A stretch of DNA of 64,000 bases from Mesorhizobium sp. CU3 (GTDB lineage: Bacteria; Pseudomonadota; Alphaproteobacteria; Rhizobiales; Rhizobiaceae). The position numbers and the translations under genes were made by a program. The notes beneath the pieces are model-generated. The model was not told the DNA's origin, did not search any database, and saw nothing but the letters and a program-made list of their open reading frames with translations. Positions 63,803 to 64,000 of this stretch are shown here, one piece after another (position 1 is the stretch's first letter; the number at the start of each line of letters is the position of its first letter). Where the stretch lies: the NCBI RefSeq assembly GCF_006442965.1, contig NZ_VFWX01000009.1, positions 124,001 through 188,000 on the forward strand, in the 5' to 3' direction.

Positions 63803-64000
63803 TCAAGCGCTCTTCGTCGCGGCGATGATTTCGGTGAGCCTTATGCCGAAGCGCGTCGGGTCGTTCTCCAGTACGGTGATCTCGCCGCGCGCGATCCTGC
63901 GGCCGTTGACTACGACGTCAACGGGTTCGCCGATCCGACGGTTGAGCGAGACCGTCGATCCCTTCTGCAGCGCCATCAACTCCGAGACCGGCATTTCCGT
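63803..64000 (-). CDS. fliN: Flagellar motor switch protein FliN, 3' part (cut by window edge)
   Basis: The last ~65 codons of a FliN/SpoA domain: [20 protein letters not shown] followed by [22 protein letters not shown]. The frame is open to the window end (TEMPVSELM), so the internal ATG at 63994 is not the start. FliN forms the lower C-ring. It is 43 bases upstream of fliG in the same operon. Confidence 0.93.
   Translation of the reverse strand, partial: TEMPVSELMALQKGSTVSLNRRIGEPVDVVVNGRRIARGEITVLENDPTRFGIRLTEIIAATKSA

Noticed and set aside
1..64000. CRISPR arrays, tRNA or rRNA genes, insertion sequences
   Set aside because: Looked for short regular repeats, cloverleaf-like GTTCRA segments and transposase motifs by eye; none found. 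A tRNAscan or ISfinder run would settle it.

Overview
The window looks like chromosome of a GC-rich alphaproteobacterium of the Rhizobiales, most likely Mesorhizobium or a close relative in the Phyllobacteriaceae. The support is the density of ABC uptake operons with ROK or TetR regulators, a soxBDAG sarcosine oxidase cluster, a VisN/VisR pair beside flhB-fliG-fliN, and several dispersed palindromic intergenic repeats of a rhizobial type. This is inference from gene content; no 16S or other marker is present. I saw no tRNA, rRNA, CRISPR, transposase or integrase.

Layout. 1-4142 is a decaying catabolic region: an aldehyde dehydrogenase pseudogene, a FadB-like enzyme without its normal C-terminus, a kinase without its N-lobe, and the tail of an aminotransferase. 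4216-12551 holds a ROK regulator and a carbohydrate operon (binding protein, two permeases, ATPase, two short-chain dehydrogenases and a TIM-barrel isomerase). 12611-13855 has a small exported protein with an odd start, a repeat and a TetR regulator. 13908-18834 is soxBDAG (leftward), followed by a GNAT gene and a tandem pair of unrecognised DNA-binding-like proteins. 21794-29294 is a second ROK-controlled ABC operon, which includes a SIS-domain enzyme and a PfkB kinase. 29338-34018 holds a piperideine-6-carboxylate dehydrogenase, a 125-bp palindrome, an ECF sigma/DGPF pair and topoisomerase IB. 34082-36656 is a three-gene glycosyltransferase operon.

36811-43528 is the most intriguing block: two transglutaminase-like proteins flank a fused circularly permuted ATP-grasp/alpha-E protein. 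This is a predicted peptide or amide ligation system of unknown product. 43656-45866 is glutaryl-CoA dehydrogenase with a divergent LysR regulator. A parDE toxin-antitoxin pair (45954-46517) lies between the real tex 3' end and a diverged second copy of that 3' end. Tex and two serine hydrolases follow.

51485-59204 is a polyamine module: potFIHG transport genes, an amidohydrolase, a TetR regulator, and an acetylpolyamine deacetylase of the histone deacetylase family. The window ends in flagellar genes: visN and visR rightward, then an unknown gene, flhB, fliG and the 3' part of fliN leftward.
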